From Paenibacillus algorifonticola (GTDB taxonomy: Bacteria > Bacillota > Bacilli > Paenibacillales > Paenibacillaceae): 64,000 bases of DNA. The position numbers and the translations under genes were made by a program. The stretch spans positions 62,001 to 126,000 of the forward strand of contig NZ_LAQO01000008.1 of the NCBI RefSeq assembly GCF_000971975.1. The letters run 5' to 3'. Shown one piece after another: positions 43,161-51,130 of the stretch. Within the stretch, counting starts at the first letter, position 1; each line of letters begins with the position of its first letter. The notes under the pieces were generated by a model. The model searched no databases. It was not told the DNA's origin and saw only the letters and a list, made by a program, of their open reading frames with translations.

Positions 43161-44086
43161 TGAAAAAGATACCCGTGCAGCTGAATCCCTACATTAAAAC
43201 ACGACAAGCTTATGAAAAGCTTAAAATTTGCCACAGCTGCGGCCGCTTCACCATACTTGGCGAGAAAATATGCCCCTCCTGCGGAAAATCTTCCCTCATT
43301 AAACTGGAGAAAAAGGCGCTATCGCTGCAACGGAGAGGCATCGTTAAGGAAACTATTCTCATCCTTGCCCTTGTCGCCGCTGGAATATTCTTTTCGGAGT
43401 CGACTTTGCAGACAAGTCTTTGCGCCGCTGGCGGCGTAACGTCTCTCATCCTCCTATGGATGCTGCGCCGAAACACCCGCACGGAACGGCAAAGCTACCA
43501 GTTAGGGAAGCTGCTGCAGCGAGAATCGTTCAAGCTGGTTGACGGGCTGCGGCTCGACCGCGAAGCCGCGATCGAGGTGTTCCACAACGATGAGAAGCAG
43601 CAAGCCTATGAAATGCTGCGCGAGATTGGCACGCTCGTCCGCACCGACCAGATTAAGGTGGAGCAAATTTTGCTGCTGCAATCGTTCGTGCTGCGCAAAG
43701 ATATGGATCTGATGCTGGAGCCGCTGCTGCTCGACCATTTCAATCCGGATCTCGTCCAATACATGGGCGAGCTATCCAAGCTGAAACGGGGTTTGCTGAA
43801 GGAGAAGGCGTTCCGCTACGCCCTTATTCATGAAGCGCAAATTTTGCGCATGAAGGACGGGGAGCACATTCTCATAGGCATTGCCGGAGCAGCCGTCCGC
43901 TTGAAGCGCTACGTCATTTTATACCCGCATCTGGTTATGCGCTATGCGCGCAAGCTGCCGAAGGACCGCTTCCTGAGGCTCTATAATGTCATTCGCAATA
44001 ACCCGCAGCATAACTGGGGAGCGCTTGGCGCAGAGGTTTCCGAAATCTATAATGAAAAGTACAAATGGGACACTCAGTTTCAATAG
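43160..44086 (+). CDS. Zinc-ribbon membrane protein of unknown function
   Basis: A 308-aa protein. A four-Cys zinc ribbon lies near residue 24 (CHSCGRF, then CPSCGKS). Two close transmembrane helices follow at ~58-100 (GIVKETILILALVAAGIFF, LCAAGGVTSLILLWML). A ~200-aa helical cytoplasmic domain ends the protein. No enzymatic motif is seen. It is transcribed divergently from the exported vWA gene and just upstream of the tubulin-like/GTPase operon, so it may belong to the same system. The GTPase of that operon also carries a zinc ribbon. Confidence 0.75.
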   Translation: MKKIPVQLNPYIKTRQAYEKLKICHSCGRFTILGEKICPSCGKSSLIKLEKKALSLQRRGIVKETILILALVAAGIFFSESTLQTSLCAAGGVTSLILLWMLRRNTRTERQSYQLGKLLQRESFKLVDGLRLDREAAIEVFHNDEKQQAYEMLREIGTLVRTDQIKVEQILLLQSFVLRKDMDLMLEPLLLDHFNPDLVQYMGELSKLKRGLLKEKAFRYALIHEAQILRMKDGEHILIGIAGAAVRLKRYVILYPHLVMRYARKLPKDRFLRLYNVIRNNPQHNWGALGAEVSEIYNEKYKWDTQFQ

Positions 44087-44400
44087 AACGGCCACATGGC
44101 AGCTGGCCTAAAGCTGGAAAAACTTCCTTTTCTCTATACTACCTATTTTTAGGTAAAAAGAATAGCGTAAACCCAGCTTTTGCTGTCGAAAAACAGCCCT
44201 CCTCGTACGTTTGGACGCCCTGATTGTTTAGGACTTGCCCAATTACGGGAGAAAGCGCGCTTGCTCGCGCGACAGGGGCATTTTTCGGCAGTTTCACACT
44301 AGTTTTAGCGATTCGACACTACCTTTGTCACCCTAGCAGGGAGTACCTTATCCACAACGAATACTTTACAGCAAAGACGAATGAAACGAGGTGCTCGCTA
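44087..44400 (+). promoter_or_regulatory. Upstream region of the RacA-like gene, with one DnaA-box sequence
   Basis: This 314-bp gap contains a consensus DnaA box TTATCCACA (44348-44356), 45 bp before the ATG. It also has a GCGCGC/CGCGCG hairpin near 44257 and an AGCGTAAAC start near 44163 that only partly resembles repeat family B. No clear promoter or open frame is visible. Confidence 0.4.
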
Positions 44401-45003
44401 ATGAATCTGTTAAAAACGAAAGATGCTGCCAGACAGCTAGCTGTGAGCGAAACGACGATCAGACGCTGGGTTGCCCTATTCCCTGCCTCCTTTAGCAAGG
44501 ATATGTTCGGTCATTATATTTTTGATGAGCCCGCTTTAGAGAAGCTGCAAAGCATAAAGACCAAGCTTGAGGCAGGAGAGCTATTGCATGAGATGACATT
44601 GCCTGAGCTAGCGCAAACGGTTGATCCCACTGGACTACAGCAAGCTGCTGCCGGTGCTGCCGCTCACTTCCCCACTTTCAACCTAGATGAAGCTAAGAGC
44701 AAAATCGAATCCGCTTGGGATTTCAAAAACCCGCAGGAAGAGCTGGCAGAGCGCCTGGAGCGCATAGAAGGAACGCTGTCGCGCAAAGCTGATGAGGTCA
44801 TAGGCGTACAGCTGCTTCATCACCGCGAGGAGCTGGAGGAAATTCGTCAGACGCTCAATCAATTGGCGGCCTCCCTGTCGAGCATGCAGGAGCGAAATAA
44901 GCAGCTGTCGTCGCTTGTTGCCGTGCAGCCTGCCGCAGCCTGCATGGAGCGCAAGCCGCATAAGAAAAAAACGCTCTTCCGCCTGCCCTTCTCTTTCTTC
45001 TGA
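44401..45003 (+). CDS. RacA-like chromosome-anchoring protein (MerR-type HTH plus coiled coil)
   Basis: A 200-aa protein. The N-terminal MerR-like helix-turn-helix (KTKDAARQLAVSETTIRRWV, FGHYIFDEPALEKLQSIKTKLEAG) matches the form of Bacillus RacA. A variable linker, a central coiled coil (EELAERLERIEGTL to QLAASLSSMQERNKQ) and a basic C-terminus (RKPHKKKTLF) follow. RacA tethers oriC regions to the cell pole through DivIVA during sporulation. GAGGTG lies 7 nt before the ATG. A DnaA-box sequence is upstream. The assignment is by architecture; a generic MerR-HTH protein is the alternative. Confidence 0.7.
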   Translation: MNLLKTKDAARQLAVSETTIRRWVALFPASFSKDMFGHYIFDEPALEKLQSIKTKLEAGELLHEMTLPELAQTVDPTGLQQAAAGAAAHFPTFNLDEAKSKIESAWDFKNPQEELAERLERIEGTLSRKADEVIGVQLLHHREELEEIRQTLNQLAASLSSMQERNKQLSSLVAVQPAAACMERKPHKKKTLFRLPFSFF

Positions 45004-45026
45004 AAGCGAGACTTGTCCCCAAACCA

Positions 45027-45087
45027 TAAAAAAGCCAAGCCCCCCTCTCCCATTGTGCAGGAAGAGAATAGCTTGGCTTTCATTTTT
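45027..45087. terminator. Bidirectional intrinsic terminator
   Basis: AAAGCCAAGC (45031-45040) pairs with GCTTGGCTTT (45071-45080), flanked by A and T runs, between convergent genes. Confidence 0.85.
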
Positions 45088-45106
45088 GTGTGGTTTGGCT
45101 CAGGAA

Positions 45107-46060
45107 CTACAGCGTATTGACGAAACGCTCCAGCTCATTGGCCACCGCAAACAGGCTGGCGCGGTTTTCAAATTCATCCCTCGTCTGCGGCAAAGGCAGC
45201 AGCTTATGATATTCGCGCACGCCGCGCAGCATTTCATAAAAATAATCGTAACGGTCTTCTCGCGAAGACTCCGCCTCGCCAACGTAGGCGCTGAGCTGCT
45301 CCATACATTCGCCGATTCGCTCGCCTTGCTCCAGCTGTGCCGTAATTTGTGAAACAAGCGGCAGCAGTCGCTCCAGCAAATCATATTGCTTGCGCTTCTG
45401 CTCAAAATATTGACGGTAGCTCGGCCCTTTCTTCAACGACCGGTAGTTTTCCGCATCAAGCTGGGCGATCTGGCTCGCCTTCCGCAGCACCGCTTCCAGC
45501 TGCAGCAGCTCATTGCCATCCCACAGCGTATACCCCTTCTTCAAATACAAGGCATATTCCTTGAGAATGGCTGCTATATAACGCTCCGTCTCCTGCTTGT
45601 AGCGGGTCATTTCCTTATCGATACTCGGCATGTAGCTGTTTACAAGAAGCGCGACGCCAAGGCCGATCACGACGACGAACAGCTCATTGAGCAGAAAAGA
45701 AACCTCCACCTTGCCATGGACAAATACATGCATCATAATAACCGCACTGCTGGCTATGCCTTCATGAATGCGCAGCTTCACGCAAAACGGAATGAACAGC
45801 ACCAGAACGACCAAGAAGGCGTACGCGTGGTAGCCGAGCAATTGAAACATGAGCATGGAGAAAAGCATGCCCGCCATGCAGGCAAGGAAGCGGCTGACCG
45901 CCGCTTGATTCGACTGGCGGCGGGAGCGCTGAATGCACAGCAGCGTCAAAATACCCGCAGCTGTAAAATTTTCCAATTGCAAATAATGGGCGATTAAGAT
46001 CGACAGGCTGACACCAACCGCCGTCTTAATCGTCCGAAAACCAATTTTAATGACTTTCAC
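45107..46060 (-). CDS. Aromatic acid exporter family protein (YqjA/FUSC-like)
   Basis: A 317-aa protein. The N-terminal ~140 residues carry about five transmembrane helices in the ArAE_1 pattern (KTAVGVSLSILIAHYLQL, AGILTLLCIQRSRRQSN, AVIMMHVFVHG, VVIGLGVALLVNSYMP). The C-terminal half is a helical cytoplasmic domain (KEYALYLKKGYTLWDGNELL, DRYDYFYEMLRGVREYH) typical of the Bacillus YqjA group. A small-molecule export role is presumed for the family but not established. No ribosome-site anomaly is seen. It is monocistronic. Confidence 0.88.
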   Translation of the reverse strand: MKVIKIGFRTIKTAVGVSLSILIAHYLQLENFTAAGILTLLCIQRSRRQSNQAAVSRFLACMAGMLFSMLMFQLLGYHAYAFLVVLVLFIPFCVKLRIHEGIASSAVIMMHVFVHGKVEVSFLLNELFVVVIGLGVALLVNSYMPSIDKEMTRYKQETERYIAAILKEYALYLKKGYTLWDGNELLQLEAVLRKASQIAQLDAENYRSLKKGPSYRQYFEQKRKQYDLLERLLPLVSQITAQLEQGERIGECMEQLSAYVGEAESSREDRYDYFYEMLRGVREYHKLLPLPQTRDEFENRASLFAVANELERFVNTL

Positions 46061-46141
46061 CCGATTTCATTCCAGTTGTAGTGCATGCTCGAATCATAGC
46101 ATACATCCGCAAATGTAGTAAAATCGCCCTCTGCTATCGAT

Positions 46142-46975
46142 TTAATGCTGATACGATATCACTTTTTTGATGAAGGCGTGCATTTCCAGCCCCGTTTCGC
46201 TTATCTGCTCAATAACCTCCATAAGATTGCTGACCAGCTTCGCTTGCTCCTGGGAAGATGAAGTTATTTCGGCAATTTCCGTTTCCATCAGCTTGATCGA
46301 CTCCTGTACCAGCTTGAGCGACTGCTCAATTTGCGTTGTCGCGCCTTTCGTATCCACGGACAGCTTGCGAATTTCCGACGCCACCACGCCAAACCCTGCT
46401 CCCGCTTCGCCTACACGTGCTGCTTCAATTGCTGCATTGAGTCCAAGCAGGTTGGTTTGCTCTGAGATTTCGCGGATAAAGCCTGCAACTTTATTGACAT
46501 CGCGTGACTTTTCGACTGCTTCCTTCGTATTAATTAAAATTTCCTCGGATGTCGAGTTCAACTGCTCCGAATGGGCGGCCAGATGTTGAACACCATCGAG
46601 TAATTTCCCATTAAAATGCTCCGTCTTGTCCATGAGCTGTCCAAGCAGCTCTTGATTATCCATTTTGTAGGTGACGCACAGGCAAGCTTGCATTTCGCCC
46701 TGTTCATTTTTTATAGGTAAAAATAAGCAATCCAGCGGTACACCCGCTATTTCCTTCGGAATATGGGCTACCGTCTTCTCGTTGCCATTGTTCAAATCCT
46801 TATAGTTCTGATTAACCTCCAGCAAAGGGTCCCCAGATTTATAACCGAGCTTGAATGGGTCCTCTGCATCAAAATACACAAAGGTTTTCTCATCAATGAT
46901 GGATAGTGAAACATTTTCACGAATCATTTGTCGGATGAATGGCATAGCTTCAATCAGAGCTTGAACGGTAGTCAT
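46142..46975 (-). CDS. Soluble methyl-accepting chemotaxis-type protein
   Basis: A 277-aa protein with no transmembrane helix. The N-terminal ~110 residues look like a small PAS/GAF-like sensor domain ([35 protein letters not shown]). The C-terminal part is a short MCP signalling domain with the hairpin [20 protein letters not shown], followed by [13 protein letters not shown]. Its coiled coil is shorter than in canonical chemoreceptors. It probably signals to CheA/CheW from the cytoplasm. ATG at 46975 is preferred over TTG at 46999, which overlaps a ribosome-site-like AAGGGG. Confidence 0.88.
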   Translation of the reverse strand: MTTVQALIEAMPFIRQMIRENVSLSIIDEKTFVYFDAEDPFKLGYKSGDPLLEVNQNYKDLNNGNEKTVAHIPKEIAGVPLDCLFLPIKNEQGEMQACLCVTYKMDNQELLGQLMDKTEHFNGKLLDGVQHLAAHSEQLNSTSEEILINTKEAVEKSRDVNKVAGFIREISEQTNLLGLNAAIEAARVGEAGAGFGVVASEIRKLSVDTKGATTQIEQSLKLVQESIKLMETEIAEITSSSQEQAKLVSNLMEVIEQISETGLEMHAFIKKVISYQH

Positions 46976-47107
46976 ATTTTCCCATTTCCCCTTTATCAAA
47001 AGCGTTATACTATAATATCGACAGCAAGGTTAATTTTATGGAGTGTTAATTCATAATAATTCTGTGTACTCATTTGTTAAAGGCTTCTGATTCAAAAAGG
47101 GGGAAGG

Positions 47108-47150
47108 TAAAAAAAAAGACATAGCGCTTCCTATGAAGAAGCCCATGTCT
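47108..47150 (-). terminator. Intrinsic terminator of the oxidoreductase gene
   Basis: AGACAT (47118-47123) and ATGTCT (47145-47150) close a stem with an inner CTTC/GAAG pairing. On the minus strand TTTTTTTTT follows. Confidence 0.8.
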
Positions 47151-47159
47151 CTATTTCCA

Positions 47160-48338
47160 CTATACTTCCAAAACCTCAACCTTAACCCACTTCTCCGTCG
47201 CATGGCTTTGCAAAATAGCATCGGTCGTGCTCATCGAAATATGCCCATCCAAAAATGTTGCGAAAGGCGGCTCTTCTCCGCTTAGCTGCTTGCCGTCGCG
47301 AATATACGCATAGAAATGCTGCATCATGTTCTTGATGGCATCCGGCCAGCCTTCATTATGGCCTCCCGGGTGATGAATCGAGGAACGGGCATCTATTGCA
47401 AAAAGTGCCGGATCAGCCATCAGCACCTCATTTGCCTTGTCCCGGTAGCCAATCCACAGCTTTTCCGGCTCCTCCTGATTCCAGAAGGTCGATTTCTCCG
47501 AGCCATTCAGCTCAAAGCTGAGCCGGTTTTTGCGTCCCGCGCTCACTTGCGATACGGAGAAAGCCCCTTTCGTACCATCGGTAAAACGGAGCAAGACGGT
47601 AGCATAGTCTTCTGTATCAATCGCTATATCTTCATATTCTACATTATCCCCATGCTTCTGATACGTTTCGGAAGCCTGCTTCGACTTCTTCCGTACCGGA
47701 TGCACGGTCGAGAAATCGGCGAACACCGCGTCAATCTTTTTGCCCGTTACATATTTAATCAAATCGCACCAATGCGAGCCTATATCCGCTATCGCTCTAG
47801 ATCTGCCGCCAATATCCGACGACATCCGCCAGTTATAATCGGTTTCGTACAGCAGCCAGTCCTGCAAATAGCTGCCGTGAACCAAATTGACTTTGCCTAA
47901 ATCGCCGTCCCTTACCATGGATGCAAGCTGCTGAATGATCGGAAACTGGCGATAATTGAAATTAATGCCGTGGACGACACCTTTCTCCTTCGCAAGCCGC
48001 AGCAGCTCCGCCGATTCCTCGCTTGAAATCGCAAGCGGCTTTTCCGACAGCACATGCTTGCCCGCTTCAATGGCTGCCTTCGTAATTTGATAATGCAAAT
48101 GGTTCGGCGTACAATTATGAATCGCCTGAATGTCGGGATTTTTCAGCATGTCCCGATAATCGCCATACGCGAGCGGCACACCCAGCTCCCGTGCCTTTTT
48201 CTCCGTTCTGCTCTGGTCCGAGCCGGAAACCGCTACCACTTCTACAAAGCCAAGCCTTCGGCAGGCCTCAATATGCGCAGGGCCAATAAAACCGGCTCCA
48301 ATTACGCCTACTTTTATTTTCTCCACTTTCTTCACCAA
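47160..48338 (-). CDS. Gfo/Idh/MocA-family oxidoreductase
   Basis: NAD(P)-dependent sugar or polyol dehydrogenase, about 392 aa. The N-terminal Rossmann domain has KVGVIGAGFIGPAHIEACRRLG, NCTPNHLHYQITKAAIEAGKHV and the family EKP motif LSEKPLA. The C-terminal alpha/beta domain contains RAIADIGSHWCDLIKYVTG with the usual catalytic Asp-x-x-x-His. The start is uncertain: TTG at 48338 opens the frame and GTG codons follow. A cre-like site lies ~40 bp upstream, which suits sugar catabolism under catabolite control. The substrate is unknown. Confidence 0.9.
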   Translation of the reverse strand: MVKKVEKIKVGVIGAGFIGPAHIEACRRLGFVEVVAVSGSDQSRTEKKARELGVPLAYGDYRDMLKNPDIQAIHNCTPNHLHYQITKAAIEAGKHVLSEKPLAISSEESAELLRLAKEKGVVHGINFNYRQFPIIQQLASMVRDGDLGKVNLVHGSYLQDWLLYETDYNWRMSSDIGGRSRAIADIGSHWCDLIKYVTGKKIDAVFADFSTVHPVRKKSKQASETYQKHGDNVEYEDIAIDTEDYATVLLRFTDGTKGAFSVSQVSAGRKNRLSFELNGSEKSTFWNQEEPEKLWIGYRDKANEVLMADPALFAIDARSSIHHPGGHNEGWPDAIKNMMQHFYAYIRDGKQLSGEEPPFATFLDGHISMSTTDAILQSHATEKWVKVEVLEV

Positions 48339-48370
48339 CCCGTTAGTCTAATGGAAAAAGCTTTATTTCT

Positions 48371-48384
48371 GGTAAGCGCTTTCG
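48371..48384 (-). promoter_or_regulatory. cre-like / LacI-type operator
   Basis: GGTAAGCGCTTTCG matches the cre consensus at 12 of 14 positions, with a perfect central AAGCGCTT. It is about 35-45 bp upstream of the oxidoreductase start. CcpA or a local LacI-family repressor could bind it. Confidence 0.5.
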
Positions 48385-48480
48385 TCATCCTAATCATGAT
48401 TCCCTTTCAGTGTAGCGCTCGACCACCCTTTCGTCAACGCGCATACAACCGGGCGTCTGTACCGATTCTTTCCAAAACAT

Positions 48481-48518
48481 AAAAAAACAGCTGCCGGGAA
48501 AAATCCCAAACAGCTGTC
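48481..48518 (-). terminator. Intrinsic terminator of the cold-shock gene
   Basis: ACAGCTG (48488-48494) pairs with CAGCTGT (48511-48517), with an inner GGGA/TCCC pairing. On the minus strand TTTTTTT follows. Confidence 0.88.
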
Positions 48519-48554
48519 TTTAATCCCTTTCGGGCAATTAGTCCGTTTTAAAGC

Positions 48555-48755
48555 CTACAGCTTTACAACGTTCTCGGCTTGCGGTCCACGGTTACCTTGA
48601 ACCACGTTGAATTCAACTTGTTGACCTTCGTCCAAAGTTTTGAATCCGTCGCCAGTGATTGCACTGAAATGTACGAATACATCGTTTCCGCCTTCAACTT
48701 CGATGAAACCAAAGCCTTTTTCAGCGTTAAACCATTTAACTGTTCCTGTTTGCAT
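48555..48755 (-). CDS. Cold-shock protein (CspA/CspB family)
   Basis: A 66-aa single cold-shock domain that binds single-stranded RNA and DNA as an RNA chaperone. RNP1 is KGFGFIEV and RNP2 is VFVHFSAI; the start [17 protein letters not shown] is canonical. ATG at 48755 with AAGGAGG 7 nt upstream is certain. The gene has its own terminator and an unusually structured leader. Confidence 0.96.
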   Translation of the reverse strand: MQTGTVKWFNAEKGFGFIEVEGGNDVFVHFSAITGDGFKTLDEGQQVEFNVVQGNRGPQAENVVKL

Positions 48756-48799
48756 AAGAGCACCTCCTTCTTTATAAAACATGACCCCTTTATTTCGTT

Positions 48800-48902
48800 A
48801 AAAATAAAAAAATCACATATGGTAGCAGGCTATAACCTCAAAAACCATAACCTTCTATCATATGTGAGTTCAGGTCTAATTTTTATTATCCTTATCATAC
48901 CA
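48800..48902 (-). promoter_or_regulatory. Cold-shock gene leader: promoter, long hairpin and T-tract
   Basis: On the minus strand an extended -10 (TGGTATGAT, 48894-48902) is followed by TCACATATG (48859-48867) pairing with CATATGTGA (48813-48821) across a partly paired 37-nt interior. A TTTTTTATTTTT tract follows. Since no minus-strand gene lies upstream, this terminator-like structure belongs to the csp leader. An attenuator or RNA thermometer is inferred. The rest of the 48756-49075 gap appears empty. Confidence 0.55.
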
Positions 48903-49075
48903 CAACTGTTTAGAAAACACCAGCGCAAATGTAAGCGATTAAAATAAAGCGCGGAAACAGCGGGTTTATTCGGTTATTCAAGCTTTTTTGAACATGAATA
49001 TGCCGCTGCATCATAAGATAGTGGAGAGAGCGTTATATGCAGACCTACAAAATAAATAAAAAGGAGAGTAGTAAA

Positions 49076-49753
49076 ATGAAGCGACTGCTCTTGTCCTATC
49101 CGCTAAGTGTGAATACTCCTGTTTATAAAGATAATCCCCCGCCTGAGATCGTGCAGCAGTTCAGCATCCAAAAAGGCGATCTGTTTAATCAATTTATTAT
49201 AAAAACCATTAATCATAACGGCACTCACATCGACGGCCCATGGCATTTTAATCCGCAAGGCAAAAAGCTAAGCGAACTTCCCATAGACTATTTTGTGTTT
49301 CATCATGTGACTGTCTTAGATATTCCAAAAACCGATGACGAGTTGATTACTAAAGCAGATCTTGAGCCCTTTGCACATCAGATCGCTGGCACAGACTTGC
49401 TGATCATACGCACAGGGTTCGGGAAAATCCGCACTTCCGACCCTGTTCGCTACGGCAATCATAATCCGGGTTTTTCAGCTTCTGCTGCTAATTACTTAAT
49501 GGTATTTGATTCCTTGCGAGCCGTAGGCATGGATTTCATTTCTTCTACCTCACCGCTGCATATGGATGAAGGCATCGCTTTCCACCAAACCATGCTTGGA
49601 AAAGACCGGGTGGATGGACGGTTCATCCTGCTGATCGAGGATATGAACTTAAATCATAATTTGTCCAATGTGAGCGTCGTCTACGCGGTGCCTTTGTATA
49701 TTGAAGGAGTCGACAGCAGCTTCGCTACGGTTTTCGCGGAAAAACGCTATTGA
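49076..49753 (+). CDS. Cyclase family protein (kynurenine formamidase-like metal hydrolase)
   Basis: A 225-aa metal-dependent hydrolase. The signature NHNGTHIDGPWHFNP (H-x-G-T-H-x-D-x-P-x-H metal site) is near residue 48. LLIIRTGFGKIR and MDFISSTSPLHMDE are further family blocks. Relatives include bacterial kynurenine formamidase and isatin hydrolase; no tryptophan genes are adjacent, so the substrate is open. ATG at 49076 has AAGGAG 9 nt upstream. Confidence 0.88.
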   Translation: MKRLLLSYPLSVNTPVYKDNPPPEIVQQFSIQKGDLFNQFIIKTINHNGTHIDGPWHFNPQGKKLSELPIDYFVFHHVTVLDIPKTDDELITKADLEPFAHQIAGTDLLIIRTGFGKIRTSDPVRYGNHNPGFSASAANYLMVFDSLRAVGMDFISSTSPLHMDEGIAFHQTMLGKDRVDGRFILLIEDMNLNHNLSNVSVVYAVPLYIEGVDSSFATVFAEKRY

Positions 49754-49771
49754 GTATTTAGCACGCAAAAA

Positions 49772-49826
49772 AAGAAACCCATAGCCGAGCGCCTGTTAAC
49801 CTGCTCGTACTCGGCTATGGATTTCT
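49772..49826. terminator. Bidirectional intrinsic terminator
   Basis: AGAAACCCATAGCCGAG pairs with CTCGGCTATGGATTTCT around a loop of about 20 nt, between the cyclase gene and the sigma/anti-sigma remnant. Confidence 0.8.
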
Positions 49827-49851
49827 CTCCCGTTAATGTTTCATCCTCTGA

Positions 49852-50279
49852 TCATTTATCCAACTGCTCTCCAATAGCGACAAACTGCTCCTTCGTCACA
49901 TCCGCTGCAAAACTGCTGATCGTATAAATCACCGATGAATCCTGCTGCGTATCTACAAAAATCAAGCTGCGATTTTCATCCGTTGGACTGAACCAGATGG
50001 ATTGGCTTTCGCCATTGCTTGCGCCGCCAATTGTTCGCCTGCTTCATTAATAGGCCATTCAGCCAAGGACGGAACGGCTGCATTGTTTGAGCTTGGCAAG
50101 CTTTTAAACAGTTGCATGTACACCTCATTTATCACATCGTCTGCATCCTCCTGGTTATTCAAAAATAAATGCAGCGTTCGGAATACATGATCACTTGTTG
50201 CTTCATACACATAGCGAAATGCTTCCGAATCAACCTGGATCATCCGCGTCAGCCACGAATGAATGTCTTGATCCTTCAT
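49852..50279 (-). pseudogene. Decayed ECF sigma / anti-sigma pair
   Basis: The 5' part encodes MKDQDIHSWLTRMI through DADDVINEVYMQLFKSL, which is ECF sigma-70 region 2 (about 60 residues), after which regions 3 and 4 are missing. The sequence then continues as the C-terminus of an anti-sigma or DUF4367-like protein in a different frame (IWFSPTDENRSLIFVD, VTKEQFVAIGEQLDK, stop at 49852-49854). The intact 105-aa frame to 49962 reads the second part out of frame. A large internal deletion joining two adjacent genes explains this best. Confidence 0.65.
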
Positions 50280-50422
50280 AGGGGCGCCTCCTAGCGGGTA
50301 TTCACTCTATATTGGCCCCTGATAGGCAAATGGTTCGTTTTCTCTAATTTTACAAATACATATAACGATCATAAACCCTTAAGCAGGGAGAGGGGCGTTA
50401 ATGTCTAAAAATACGACAAGAA

Positions 50423-50450
50423 AAAGACTGCTGGGCATTTCCCAGCAGCC
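50423..50450 (-). terminator. Intrinsic terminator of the 62-aa gene
   Basis: GCTGGG/CCCAGC stem with a short loop; on the minus strand it is followed by TCTTTTTC. It is about 65 bp after the stop of the 62-aa gene. Otherwise I see no supported feature in 50280-50514. Confidence 0.6.
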
Positions 50451-50514
50451 TATAGGAACCATATTCCACTTGCCTGCATATCTTTTGATGCATACGCGTT
50501 TGTTTTCACTGAGC

Positions 50515-50703
50515 CTAGCTTTTCATCGAATTCAGCTGTGATTCGCCTTGGTACAGCTCCTTGAGCATGCTCTGGTAAAAGTTGTGCTCTTGGCCGCTCA
50601 AGCCTTCCCGGTTATTTTTAAGAATGAATGAGTTCAAGTGTCGTTTCAGAATTTCGTTTCGGCGTCCCAACATCTTCTTGTAAGTCAAGTGAGTAACCTC
50701 CAT
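50515..50703 (-). CDS. Small basic helical protein (62 aa)
   Basis: No family recognised. A 62-aa soluble protein, rich in Lys, Arg, Asn and Gln (RRNEILKRHLNSFILKNNR, FYQSMLKELYQGESQL), likely two helices. ATG at 50703 has GGGAG 6 nt upstream. A TTG five codons in has an even better GGAGG, so the true N-terminus may be TYKKMLGRR. The downstream terminator supports a real gene. Confidence 0.55.
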   Translation of the reverse strand: MEVTHLTYKKMLGRRNEILKRHLNSFILKNNREGLSGQEHNFYQSMLKELYQGESQLNSMKS

Positions 50704-50996
50704 TTTGTTCTCCCGTGCGATTGGGTTTCTTTAAGTATAGCGGACTTTGCCGAATGTATAAAATCCGGTCAGACCGCCTCAGGCCCGATAATTTGTGCTT
50801 AGCCACTATCTCACAAGCTCATGGGAGGTATCCAGAAACATCCTGCCATATTCCCCCGATAACGTACCAACTCGGCTCAAATAGCTTGTATCGCCTGCCC
50901 ACGAAAGCGTCATTGTGTTTCAGGAGAAATCAGGGAAATCGCATACAATTTGAAATAAGACGCTGAATTGTCTATAGTTAAGGCATAGAAATAACT

Positions 50997-51055
50997 AGCG
51001 TAAACGGCTGGCGCCGTCCTCGGCGGCAAAGCTAACGTTTCGAGGGTGAAATATG
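50997..51055 (+). repeat. Dispersed repeat family B, copy 2
   Basis: Begins AGCGTAAACGGCTG, then GCCGTCCTC, GGCGGCAAAGCT, GTTTCG and ends GAAATATGAGC. It is nearly identical to the reverse complement of 8713-8774. The hairpin ACGGC-TGGC-GCCGT is retained with a changed loop. It lies in the 427-bp gap upstream of the PAP2 gene; nothing else is evident in 50704-51130. Confidence 0.7.
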
Positions 51056-51130
51056 AGCCCATTATAAGTGTGATACTTATAAATGCTTATATTTTAAAAA
51101 ATTGTAAGTGCGTTGCTTAAGGAGGCAGTG

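Noticed and set aside
44163..44215. A third copy of repeat family B (starts AGCGTAAAC, ends near ACGTTTGG)
   Set aside because: Only the first nine bases and a few later ones agree; GCCGTCCTC and GGCGGCAAAGCT are missing.
44348..44356. A replication origin, from the consensus DnaA box
   Set aside because: There is a single box, no cluster, no AT-rich unwinding region, and no dnaA/dnaN nearby.
49962..50279. A functional 105-aa sigma factor
   Set aside because: Only region 2 is present and the C-terminal third is anti-sigma sequence read in the wrong frame, so it is treated as a remnant.
50401..50541. A 46-codon plus-strand frame beginning MSKNTTRKRLLGISQQ with a GGGAGAGGGG upstream
   Set aside because: It runs through the terminator hairpin at 50423-50450 and into the 3' end of the minus-strand 62-aa gene, and the peptide resembles nothing I know.
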